A stretch of DNA of 64,000 nucleotides from Tritrichomonas musculus (lineage: Eukaryota > Parabasalia > Tritrichomonadida > Tritrichomonadidae). Below the pieces are notes generated by a model that saw only the letters and a program-made list of their open reading frames with translations, was not told where the DNA came from and did not search any database. The stretch spans positions 5,952,001 through 6,016,000 of the forward strand of contig JAPFFF010000002.1 in NCBI GenBank assembly GCA_039105265.1. The letters are read 5' to 3'. Position numbers and translations under genes: made by a program. Shown piece by piece: positions 8,800 to 18,036 of this stretch (position 1 is its first letter; each line of letters begins with the position of its first letter).

Positions 8800-11139
8800 A
8801 TTACCCAAAAGCAAAAGATATTTATGAATTATCATCAAAAAGAAATAATCCAGTAGCTCAATTATATTTGGGTGATTTGTATATCAACGGTCTTGAAGTT
8901 GAAAAAGATTATGCAAAGGCAAAATTATTTTATGAATTATCATCTAGTCAAAATAACAGTGGTGCTTTTGATCGTTTAGGAAATTTATACAATAATGGAA
9001 GAGGACTTGATAGAGATTATATTAAAGCAAAGGAATATTATGAAATTGCTGCACAAAGCAATAATGCTGATGCTCTTTTTAGTTTAGGATTCTTATATTA
9101 TTCAGGAAAAGGAGTTAAACAAGATTATAATAAAACTAGAGAATATTATGAAAAAGAAGCAAAACTAAATGATTCTTATGCGCTCAATGGATTGGGAAAT
9201 CTTTATTCACGTGGTTTGGGAGTAAAAGCAGATGCAGAAAAAGCAATACATTATTACAAGCTAGCCGCAGAAAAAAACAAAACAATGGCTCTGATTAACC
9301 TTGGAAATATTTATTTGGATGGAAAAGTTGTAAAACAAGATATTAATGAAGCGATCAAATGCTATGAACAATCTGCAATCCAAGGCAATTCAACAGCATA
9401 CATGAGTTTGGGAAATTTGTATTATTTAGGAAAAGGAGTGGAACTTGATTATAAAAAAATCATTTACCTAAAGGCAGCAGAAATGAATGATGCTGATGGA
9501 TTAAATATGATTGGATGTATTTATCAAAAAGGCATATATATAAAAACTAATTATCCAAAAGCAATTGAATACTATGAAAAAGCAATCAAACATAATCATC
9601 CAAATGCAAGTAATAACTTAGGTCTGTTATATTATAAAGGTTTAGGAACACAAAAAGATTTGTGGAGAGCTAAGTATTTATTCGAATCATCAGTTAAATT
9701 AGGTAATGCTAGAGCATTAGTATTGTTAGGAAATATGTATTTTAATGGTGAAGCTGTTGAGAAAGATTGTCAAAAAGCAATTGAATTATATGAACGATCA
9801 GCTAAAAAAATTATTCCTTAGCATATTTTAAATTAGGTGATGTTTATTTTAATGGAACAGAAGTTGAACAAGATAATCCAAAAGCTAAGAAATATTATGA
9901 ACAAGCTTTTGATTTAAAAAATAGCGAGTTTGAATATATTTATTATTATGGATTAGGAATGAAAAGAGATCATAAAAAAGCGTTTGAATATTTTCAATCT
10001 TACGAAAGTGCCAAAAACATTAATGCACGGTATTATTTAGCATTGTTATTTGAAAATGGAAAAGTTTTTAATATTGATTTAAATACACTAAAGATTATTA
10101 TTTGCGCAGTATCGAATATGAGAAAGAAAATTATGAAATGGAATATAATCAAGGTTTGGTTTCAAAAACACGATATAATGATTTTTTTTACCTTTCATAT
10201 AATAATCTTGGTTTAATTTATTATGTAGAAGAAAATAACATTGATAAAGCAGTTGAGTATATCAAAGAAGCAGCTTTTAGTGATTATCCATTTGGCCCAA
10301 ATAATTATGGAATAATAAATCAATTCAAATTAGGGAATATTAATAATGCAATTTATAATTATGAAAAATCATCTAAGCACAAGTTTGCTTTAGCAGAATA
10401 TAATCTTGGATATTTTTATGAAAAAGAAAATGAAATTCAACAATCAATTGAACATTATAAAAAAGCTTTAGAATATGAAAATGAGCAATTGATATTTCAC
10501 TCAAAAGAAGTATATGATGAAAAACTACAAATATCAAATATGTTTATAACTAGTTTCATTAACATGAAATTGATTTATATTGAGGAAGAAACAAATATTA
10601 AAAAACATTTTTATAATGCAATTTTTCGTCCATTGATTTATCTATTATCACAATCACAGGAAAACTCTTATTCGTTCCAATTAAATGCAGAAATGTATCA
10701 AGGTAAGTATTATGTAACAAATCTCAATGATTTTCTATTATATATTCCTCTCTTTAAATCTCAATGTAATGATAATTCATCATCATTAATGTGGAAATCA
10801 TTTGAAAGTGAAAATATAACAATTAAAAATGATATTAAGATGGATCAACCAAAAAAAAATATTGTAGATGGCAAAATGATAGATACTTCAATTAAAACTA
10901 ACGATATTATTGAAAATGAGAACGAGGACGATTGTATTCTTCACCAAATCGAACAAATTTTAACTGGTTTAAATAAGAGAAAGCATTTTTGTTTATTAAT
11001 TAAAGATATTAATGATAACAAAACGCATAAAATAATTGGATTTAAATCAATGAATGATGATAAAATTCGTTATTTAGAATATCCAAAAAATATGAAAATT
11101 TTTTATTATCATTGGTTTGATTTTCATCCAACAATTTAA
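8775..11139 (+). pseudogene. Sel1-repeat (TPR-like) protein gene with two frame breaks
   Basis: Sel1 repeats of ~36 residues (A---LG-LY--G-GV--D--KA--YY) run from the first residues. Such repeats form alpha-solenoid scaffolds for protein interactions. The reading frame continues in three sections: 8775-9821 (about nine repeats), then the next frame to ~10100, then a third frame to 11139, ending in a non-repeat tail. The first break falls in an A-run near 9811, where one more A would keep the repeat in register; the second is near 10100. The gene may be a young pseudogene, or the breaks may be homopolymer sequencing errors. The ATG lies inside a repeat unit, so the original N-terminus, probably a DUF3447 module as at 34154, is missing. 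Confidence 0.75.
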
Positions 11140-11302
11140 ATGAAAATCAAAGCTGGATGCATATTTGAAAAATATTTAAAATGGTCGGCCAAATTATCAT
11201 TTAATTAATTTTTTTTTTGAATGCATCCAACCATTTAAATTAAATGTTATTTTGTTCGAAAAAAATTTGAACATGTTCCACTTAAAAACGAAACCAATCA
11301 TA

Positions 11303-11309
11303 TCATTTT
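11303..11309 (+). promoter_or_regulatory. Trichomonad-type initiator (TCATTTT)
   Basis: Same motif and same spacing to the ATG as in copy 1 (A 11 bases upstream), kept in an otherwise drifting upstream sequence. Confidence 0.5.
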
Positions 11310-11315
11310 TATTTA

Positions 11316-12119
11316 ATGTTCCAGATCTTTAACATTCCACGTGTTAATTTCAACTATTGCATGCCAACAATATATCGCAGAAGATATATCCCAATAGAAA
11401 GTTATCTTCTGAATTCGATTCGAGAAGCCCAAGAAATCGAAAAACTCAGAGCAATTCTATACAACAGATTAATTCAGCAACAATACAAAGATCAATTATC
11501 AGTTAAATCAGAAATCTCAAACAAACAAAAATCAAAAGATATAGTTAAATGTAACAATACAGAAAACAACAATAACAATAATGACAATAACATCGATATC
11601 AATGCGAATGACAATCCAATAAATGAATCACCATCTCCGTTTTATTATTTCGAGAGTCACTCGATATTTGATGGTGAAAAATTCATTGAAGAAAGAAAAG
11701 AAAGAACAATTGACAGTGAAGGTAAAATTCACCAGTCACTAAAGAGGCGAATTGACGATCAATGGTATGAAACTGAGCAAACTGAAGATGAAAACGGTCA
11801 GGCGGTGAATAAAGAAACATGGCACAACGTTTCAGAAGATGGAATTGAACAATTCAAGCAAGATTGGATTTCAAACTCAAGTCAAAAATTAGGTTTAACC
11901 GAAAATGACAAGAAAGAAGAAGAAAAAGAACAAAAACAAACTGAAACCGAAAAGAAAGAAAACTTTGAAAATGGCAAAATTTCAAGAGAAGAAGAAAAAG
12001 AAGAATGTATGCAAAACGAAGAAAGAAAAGAAGAAATTAAAGATGAAAATCAAACAAATGACAATGAAAAATTATCATTGCAACAAAATTTAAATAATGA
12101 TGAAATGCAAAACGAGTAA
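11316..12119 (+). CDS. Myeloid leukaemia factor (MLF)-like protein, copy 2
   Basis: A 267-residue paralogue of the gene at 6290-7093. The few amino-acid changes lie at the N-terminus (His3 to Gln, Tyr12 to Phe, Arg16 to Met), in the Asn-rich spacer (Val to Ile) and near the C-terminus; the MLF-like core (~108-184) is unchanged. Several other differences are silent, compatible with both copies being under constraint or with recent conversion. The upstream initiator is preserved, so both copies are likely expressed. Confidence 0.75.
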   Translation: MFQIFNIPRVNFNYCMPTIYRRRYIPIESYLLNSIREAQEIEKLRAILYNRLIQQQYKDQLSVKSEISNKQKSKDIVKCNNTENNNNNNDNNIDINANDNPINESPSPFYYFESHSIFDGEKFIEERKERTIDSEGKIHQSLKRRIDDQWYETEQTEDENGQAVNKETWHNVSEDGIEQFKQDWISNSSQKLGLTENDKKEEEKEQKQTETEKKENFENGKISREEEKEECMQNEERKEEIKDENQTNDNEKLSLQQNLNNDEMQNE

Positions 12120-12203
12120 TTTCATTTTATAAAATTTTAATTTTTTATTTTATTTTTTTTTTATATAAGAATTTGTGTATTGAGGATGACAAGTACATGT
12201 TTT

Positions 12204-12744
12204 AATTATTCAAGAAATGAATGTGATTTTATACATCACACATTCTCTCATTTGCTGTCAACAACTCAACCGATCCAAACTGGAAAAATGGACGAAGATC
12301 ACATATTCGCATATTACTTCAGCAAAATCATCTATGTTGATCATTCAATATCAGCCCAAAGACTTGTTGAACGATTATTGAACTTTTTCAATTATTTTGA
12401 AGATCTTTTCAATATTATTGAACTATTGATCCTGGGTCAATAAGTATCTGGAGCAATAAATATTCCCCAAAAAAAATCTAGTCTTTTTTTTTCCCCACAA
12501 GTATTGTTCTATTTGACTCTGAGGAAATGATTTTTGTGCTAGTTTTTTCATTCATTTAAAATTTTTATTATCAAACTAACAATAAGGTTACTGCTGTTAT
12601 TTGTTTTAAAACTTTTGTTTTTATTTTAAAAGACTCTCATCAAAAACATATTGCTTATTTTTAATATTTAGGTTTTGTGAGAACTCATTGAAAATTTGAA
12701 AAAGACAAATTTTTCAAAATCAGCAGCTTAATACTGAAAGGAAA
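12204..12744. other. Mosaic junction and intergenic sequence
   Basis: Directly after the MLF block, 12204-12234 equals 7680-7710, and 12245-12275 equals 8740-8770 with two mismatches. Downstream to 12744 no gene is supported, although 12245-12330 is coding-like in places. It reads as a version of the copy 1 downstream region with two internal deletions. Confidence 0.6.
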
Positions 12745-13836
12745 ATGGAGTACTTAGAAAAGATGAAAACAATACAAAACGCAATTTTAGAGTATCTTGA
12801 TGATGAGAGAGAACAAATTTTTGATGAACTCTCCTCCTTATTAAACGATCAAAAAGATATTCATGAACTCAAATCAATTCTCTATTTAATTTCCAAAATA
12901 TGTCAAAATCACCACCACGGACCTTTCTTTTTTAACAAAATAAAGACAATCTTAAATATTCTCAAAATGGAAGTTAATCAATGTTTTTCTAATATCGAAA
13001 TCTTTAATATTTTTAAGTCAAACAAAAGAATTCTTTTACTTCTTATTGATGAAAGTATTTTGACAGTTGATAGTGTTATTTCCGAGAAGCTTAAAATTTA
13101 CGAAGATTATTTTTATCCTGAAATCAAAAAATTTAATCAAACAACTTCAAATGATGAGCAAATCAACGAATTAACAGAAAATTTTGTAGAAAAAAGACGA
13201 ATTGGAGAAAATGATCGATATTTATGTGAACTGATTCGAAATGATATTATTGAAGACTTCATAACAAATTACACCAAAAATTTATTTTTATTAACAGATC
13301 AAATAAGCAGTTCAATTTTTGAGACCAATCCATTTTTAATTCACAAAGAGCCAACTTTAATTGAATATTCATTATTTTTCGGATCAATTCAAATATTACG
13401 GTTTTTGCTTCAAAATGGAGTTGTATTAAATTCGTCATCATGGCTTTATGCTATTCATGGACATAACCCAGAAATCATTCATATTCTTGAAAGTGAAAAA
13501 ATTTTACCAGATGATGAAACTTATGAAGAATGTCTTAAAGAGTCAATTAAATGCCATCATAACGATTTTGCACATTATATCAAAGATAACTTGCTGAAAA
13601 AACAAGTTAACCATAATAATAAAGAAGATGGTAACAATGTACTTGAATATCTTTATGATGAAGTTTTTTATGGATTTCAATCTTATAATTTTGATTTCAT
13701 TGCTGAAGATCTTCTTGCTGAACCAATTTATTTCTTCTATGCAGTCGATTTTGGTTATTTTAAACTTGTTGATTATATTAAAAACAAAGCAAAATTAGAT
13801 GTAAATCAATTAATAATTGAAAAAAAATTTTTTTAA
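12745..13836 (+). CDS. DUF3447/ankyrin N-terminal module (5' part of a split gene)
   Basis: 363 residues. The helical N-terminus, the sequence FNIFKSNKRILLLL (~90-103), the RRIGENDRYLC motif (~153-163), FLIHKEPTLIEYSLFFGSIQ and the KESIKCHHNDFAHYIK segment (~270) are the hallmarks of the trichomonad DUF3447 domain, which normally precedes ankyrin repeats or LRRs. The frame closes at 13836 just before a 28-bp tandem repeat, and a further ankyrin-like segment opens in the same frame at 14023. I infer one original gene, DUF3447-ankyrin-LRR-Rab, interrupted by ~190 bases. The separate 5' part could still be made as a short protein. Confidence 0.75.
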   Translation: MEYLEKMKTIQNAILEYLDDEREQIFDELSSLLNDQKDIHELKSILYLISKICQNHHHGPFFFNKIKTILNILKMEVNQCFSNIEIFNIFKSNKRILLLLIDESILTVDSVISEKLKIYEDYFYPEIKKFNQTTSNDEQINELTENFVEKRRIGENDRYLCELIRNDIIEDFITNYTKNLFLLTDQISSSIFETNPFLIHKEPTLIEYSLFFGSIQILRFLLQNGVVLNSSSWLYAIHGHNPEIIHILESEKILPDDETYEECLKESIKCHHNDFAHYIKDNLLKKQVNHNNKEDGNNVLEYLYDEVFYGFQSYNFDFIAEDLLAEPIYFFYAVDFGYFKLVDYIKNKAKLDVNQLIIEKKFF

Positions 13837-13857
13837 ATCGAATTCAAAAAACTTTTT

Positions 13858-13978
13858 TTGTTTTGTACAGTTCCAAAAGTTTTATTTGTTTTATACAGTT
13901 CCAAAAGTTTTATTTGTTTTGTACAGTTCCAAAAAAATTTATTTGTTTTGTATAGTTCCAAAAATTTAATTTGTTTTG
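13858..13978 (+). repeat. 28-bp tandem repeat, 4.3 units
   Basis: Units TTGTTTTGTACAGTTCCAAA followed by AGTTTTAT at 13858, 13886, 13914 (29 bases) and 13943, plus a partial fifth. Units differ by one to four bases. It sits between two in-frame parts of the same gene and contains stops in that frame. Confidence 0.9.
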
Positions 13979-14022
13979 AATGAAGTTTTTAATAATGAAT
14001 CATTTTTAATAAAGTTCAGTAA

Positions 14023-15786
14023 ACATATTTTCATGCAACAGCATTAAAATTAGCAATTGAAGGAGATCATTTTGATATTTTTAATTACTTATTAAGATTA
14101 CCGGAAATTAAAATAGGATACAAATGTTTCTATGAATGCAAAAATTTGATCAAATTTGAAATTCCATCATCGATAAAAACGATAGGAAAATATTCATTTT
14201 ATAATTGCTCAAATTTGGCAGAAATTACAATACCATCCTCTGTGGAATCAATTGAAGAAAATGCTTTTGAAGGATGTAAATCTTTAGTGAATATTACAAT
14301 TCCATCATCTGTAAAAGAAATCGGTAGTTTTGCATTCTCCAACTGTTCAAAATTGAAAGAAATTATCATTCCTTCTTCTGTTAAAAAAATTGGAGATCAT
14401 ATCATTAGACAATGCTATTCATTAGAAAAAGTTATATTCCCACCTGTTATTGAAATCATTGAAATTAAATTCTGTTCAAATTGCACAAATTTAACTGAAG
14501 TATCAATTCCTTCATCAGTCAAAACGATTGATAATAGAGCTTTCTATGAATGCACATCACTTTCTACAATCAAAATTCCTTCTTCTGTTCGTTCCATTGG
14601 TAATTATGTCTTTTATAAATGCAAGTCATTGATCGATGTTGAATTACCTAAATCAATATATGCAATTGGCAAATTCACATTTTCTTTATGCTCATCATTA
14701 AAATCAGTTACAATTCCTTCTTCTTTAAATTCAATAGAAACTGGTTTATTTGAGGGATGCTCATCATTAGAAGAAGTTATCTTTCCTCCTTCTTCTCAGG
14801 TAAAATCATTTGGCGAATATGCATTTTGTGATTGTATTTCTCTAAAAGAAATTCAAATTCTTTCATCAGTAAAAAACATTTTAATGAAGGCTTTTAACAA
14901 TTGTTCATCATTAGAAACCATTTCTTTTAAAAATCAATCAAGTTTGATTACAATTGATTTTAATTGTTTCGAGAAATGTTCATCACTGAAAGAAATAGAA
15001 ATTCCACCTTCTGTTAAGTCAATTAGACGATTTGCATTTAAGGATTGCGCAGCATTAAGTAACATTGTAATTCATCCTTCATTAAAAATAATTCAACCTG
15101 ATGCTTTTGAAGGTTGCGAATCACTTGATTTAAATTTAATTCCATCATCAATTTTGCATAATCAAATTCCAGAAACAGATCCAATTATAAAAATTAAAAT
15201 AATTCTCATTGGCAGCTCGGCTGTTGGAAAAACATGCATTTTTGATAGATATATTAAAGGGTTTTTTAAAGAAAGTTTTTCTCCAACGATTGGTGTTAAT
15301 TATAAGGATAAAATTCTGGATTTAGATGGAAATGAAGTTAAACTTCAAATTTGGGATACACCTGGATTAGAAAGATTTCATTCTCTTATAAAAGGATATT
15401 ATGAAAATGCAGCATGTGCTATTATTGTTTTCGATTTATGCCAACCGGAGTCATTCGATAAAGTTATGGATTATTATAATGAAATATGTGAATACAACGG
15501 TCCCATAACTGTAATTTTCATGGGCAATAAAAATGATGTTCCTGAGCACCAAAAGGAAAAAATTAAATCTGAAAAGTATGAAGAATTTAAGAATGAGTTC
15601 AAAAATAAATACTTCATAGTGTCTGCTAAAGATGGTTATAATTTTGATGAAGCTTTTCAATACGCGGTAAATCAAGCTTTTTACAGATCTATATATGATG
15701 ATGCAATTTTAAAAGGCACTGATGATAATACGGTAAAAAACATTGATATCGCTGATTCAAATGAAACTAGAAATTCAAAGTGCTAA
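14023..15786 (+). CDS. Ankyrin tail - BspA-type LRR - Rab-like GTPase (3' part of the split gene)
   Basis: The open frame starts at 14023 with an ankyrin-like segment (TALKLAIEGDHFDIFNYLL), then about fourteen BspA/TpLRR repeats of ~23 residues (IPSSVKSIG--AF--CSSL) up to ~15150, then a complete Ras-superfamily G domain. G1 is GSSAVGKT (15211-15234), switch I has SPTIGVNY, G3 is WDTPGLERF (15352-15378), G4 is NKND (15526-15537) and G5 is VSAK (15619-15630). G3 differs from the Rab consensus WDTAGQERF: the catalytic Gln is Leu, which in known GTPases blocks hydrolysis. It ends in ...NSKC, a single C-terminal Cys. There is no ATG before 14884, deep in the LRRs, so this is not an independent gene start; it supports the split-gene reading. 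Confidence 0.8.
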   Translation, partial: TYFHATALKLAIEGDHFDIFNYLLRLPEIKIGYKCFYECKNLIKFEIPSSIKTIGKYSFYNCSNLAEITIPSSVESIEENAFEGCKSLVNITIPSSVKEIGSFAFSNCSKLKEIIIPSSVKKIGDHIIRQCYSLEKVIFPPVIEIIEIKFCSNCTNLTEVSIPSSVKTIDNRAFYECTSLSTIKIPSSVRSIGNYVFYKCKSLIDVELPKSIYAIGKFTFSLCSSLKSVTIPSSLNSIETGLFEGCSSLEEVIFPPSSQVKSFGEYAFCDCISLKEIQILSSVKNILMKAFNNCSSLETISFKNQSSLITIDFNCFEKCSSLKEIEIPPSVKSIRRFAFKDCAALSNIVIHPSLKIIQPDAFEGCESLDLNLIPSSILHNQIPETDPIIKIKIILIGSSAVGKTCIFDRYIKGFFKESFSPTIGVNYKDKILDLDGNEVKLQIWDTPGLERFHSLIKGYYENAACAIIVFDLCQPESFDKVMDYYNEICEYNGPITVIFMGNKNDVPEHQKEKIKSEKYEEFKNEFKNKYFIVSAKDGYNFDEAFQYAVNQAFYRSIYDDAILKGTDDNTVKNIDIADSNETRNSKC

Positions 15787-15835
15787 TAATTTTTTTATCT
15801 ATTAAAAAAATTATTTTTTACTTTCTTTCTTTTTT

Positions 15836-16102
15836 TTAATAGCGAAAAAAAAAACATATATGATGTACGTCATTGTGATGACATATAATCGATTCTTTTA
15901 AAATTAGTTTATAATCATTTCTTGCAGGTAAAACATGATTGTCTTCTAGATATTTGATCAGTTTTGCATTCTTACTGAGAATCTTATAAGTCCACATATG
16001 TGATGTCAGTTCAACTCCTCCATTATTTCGCATGTAGGATGTCATTCGAGCCAAAAAATACTTTTTATTCAATAAATTTAATATGTCTTTCATAATAACC
16101 AT
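15836..16102 (-). pseudogene. DUF3447 gene fragment
   Basis: An 88-codon piece with NNGVELTS-like and KESIICHHNDV motifs, matching the end of the DUF3447 domain (compare KESIKCHHND in the genes at 12745 and 34154). It lacks the rest of the domain and any LRR or ankyrin follow-on. Relic of a host multigene family. Confidence 0.6.
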
Positions 16103-16437
16103 ACAAAAGTTGATTTTTTTTTTTTTTCGATGTAACCATTAAGTTAACTATATTATTTCTGTTGATATAAACATTGAATTTTTTCATTTGGATCTTTCAA
16201 ATCAGCTCATATAAATAGAATTCTTCTAGAATTAAATTTATTTTTTTAATATTATTCTATGACAACAGGAAATCCATATCAACTGTTAAGACATTCATAG
16301 TTCTCTAAAATAACTGTATTCATCTTTATATATAACTATTTATCTAACAGTGGAAAAATTTATAGACATTTCAATTTTTAAAAATGAGATTTTTATTTAT
16401 TTATTTATTTATTTTGAATTTAATAATTCAAATTTGT

Positions 16438-17215
16438 TTATAAATCATCCTGAAAAGTATCTGGAAGAAACTCAATTGAATAATTACAAAAACTCGAACC
16501 TTGATATCCTTTCTTCACATAAACTTTTTCAATTTTTGTTTCTTCAAAACTATCTGAAGAGAATAATGGTGGTTTTTCACCCAAATAAGTAACTGATTTT
16601 AATCTTTCGCATGAACCAAAAGCTAAATTATCAATTAAAGTAACAAATTCTGGAATCACAATTGAATTTAAATAAGCGCATCTAAAAAATGTTTGAGTAC
16701 CAATATATGTTATATATTTAGGAAGATTTATTTTGGACATAAAATGACATTCCATAAATGCATAATCTTCAATCTCAGTAACATTACCAGTAAAGTTAAC
16801 GATTTTTAGTTGTTGACAACGAGTAAATAAAAATGCGTTTATTTTTGTAACTCCTTCAGGTAAAGAAATTCGCTGTAAACTTGAACATCCAAAAAAAGCA
16901 CCTGCACCGATTAAAGTTACTTTTTTTGGTATATTTATTTATATAAACTATGACAATCTGAAAAACAATATTCACCAATTTTCTCTAAAGAATCAGGCAA
17001 TGTTACTTCGGCTAATTTTTTGTTCTAAATTAAAAAAGGAATTTCAATTTGTTATAAATTAACACGTTTTTCAAAAGCACTATATTGAATAATTTCAATG
17101 TTTCCATTAAAAACAAAACTTTTTAGGCTTAAGTAATTAAAAAAAGCATAACTGCCGATAAAAGTAACTGTATCAGGAAGATCAATAGAAGACAAATTTA
17201 AAGTTTCATAATGTT
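16438..17215 (-). pseudogene. BspA-type LRR gene fragment, broken
   Basis: Open piece 16438-16755 (105 codons, ATG-initiated by chance) ends in the typical BspA C-terminal cap (LGEKPPLFSS... VYVKKGYQGSSF). Further LRR segments in shifting frames (LPDTVTFIGSYAFFN, LPDSLEKIGEYCFSDC) extend upstream to ~17215, with in-frame stops and at least two frame changes. It is a decayed 3' part of a secreted or cytosolic LRR protein, cut at 17215-17221 by the adjoining hairpin element. Confidence 0.65.
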
Positions 17216-17221
17216 AAATTA

Positions 17222-17278
17222 CCAGTTTGTGGAACCTACTTTTTGAGCGAAGCTCAAAAAGTAGGTTCGACAAACTGG
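17222..17278. repeat. 27-bp hairpin (one mismatch, 3-base loop)
   Basis: Arms 17222-17248 and 17252-17278 are reverse complements except for one G/C difference, separated by GAA. Key parts are CCAGTTTGT at the outer end and CTACTTTTTGAGC next to the loop. It forms the left cap of the foldback element. Confidence 0.9.
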
Positions 17279-17830
17279 AATTCTTTTCAATTTCACTTTT
17301 TGAATGCGCCTCTTCATTTGCTGTAGATTAGAAGCTACTTTTTCAATTAAAATATTAAAAAACGGATATGACAAAAAAAATTCTGAGAAATTAATTTTTT
17401 ATTTATTTTCAAATTTAATTGTCGAAACTTCAGGAGATACACTTTGAAACCATTTAAAAGCAACTGTTGAGTAAATTGGATTTGATCATAGCCATTATTC
17501 TTGGCATTTGTTACGTCGAGGCGGTGCTCATCAGATATCAATATCAGGATTTTGCGATCCAAAGAGGAAAAAACATTGTTGATGGAAAAGAGAAGCTTAT
17601 CTAAGACACTTTGATGTAGATTCCCAAATCACTAGCATTAGAAAAGCAAATATAATATGAAAATAAATAAAAAATTAATTTCTCAGAATTTTTTTGTCAT
17701 ATTCGTTTTTTTTATTTTAATTGAAAAAGTAGCTTCCATAATCTACAGCAAATGGAGTGGCAGCCTTCAAAAAGTGAACAATTGAAAAGAATTTTATTTT
17801 TTTTTTCTCTACTTTCAAAAAGTGGGTTTA
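17222..17830. mobile_element. Foldback (long inverted repeat) element with internal coding-like insert
   Basis: Arms of ~135 bases, 17279-17411 and 17658-17794, are inverted copies at roughly 85-90% identity with short indels (shared segment GAAGCTACTTTTTCAATTAA). They enclose ~245 bases. On the minus strand the interior is open across a protein-like stretch (ILISDEHRLDVTNAKNNGYD), which looks like a captured gene fragment. No transposase is present, so it is non-autonomous. The target site duplication was not identified. Confidence 0.65.
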
Positions 17831-18036
17831 AAACATAAGTTTAAATCTCTGTTACTGTCTTAAAATAATGATTTAAAATAACAATTTGAACATATTTTAA
17901 TTATAAATTATATATATTAATAATATTAATGTCAAATATTATTAAATATCTTATAATTAAAAAGATAAATTCAAAATAATTTTTATCAAGAATTGTTTTT
18001 CTCTTAAAAAAAAAATTTAAAATTTTACATATTCAC

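Larger units (their letters stand above)
11190..12203. repeat. Duplicated MLF block, copy 2
   Basis: Direct-orientation duplicate of 6161-7174, about 5.03 kb downstream. Similarity starts at CAAATTATCATTTAATT and ends after AAGTACATGTTTT. The poly-T/A runs differ slightly in length between copies. Confidence 0.9.

Noticed and set aside
13837-14022. A spliceosomal intron between the DUF3447 and LRR parts
   Set aside because: No GTAYGT-type 5' site or ACTAACACACAG-type 3' site is seen; tandem 28-bp units fill the gap. Kept only as an open question.
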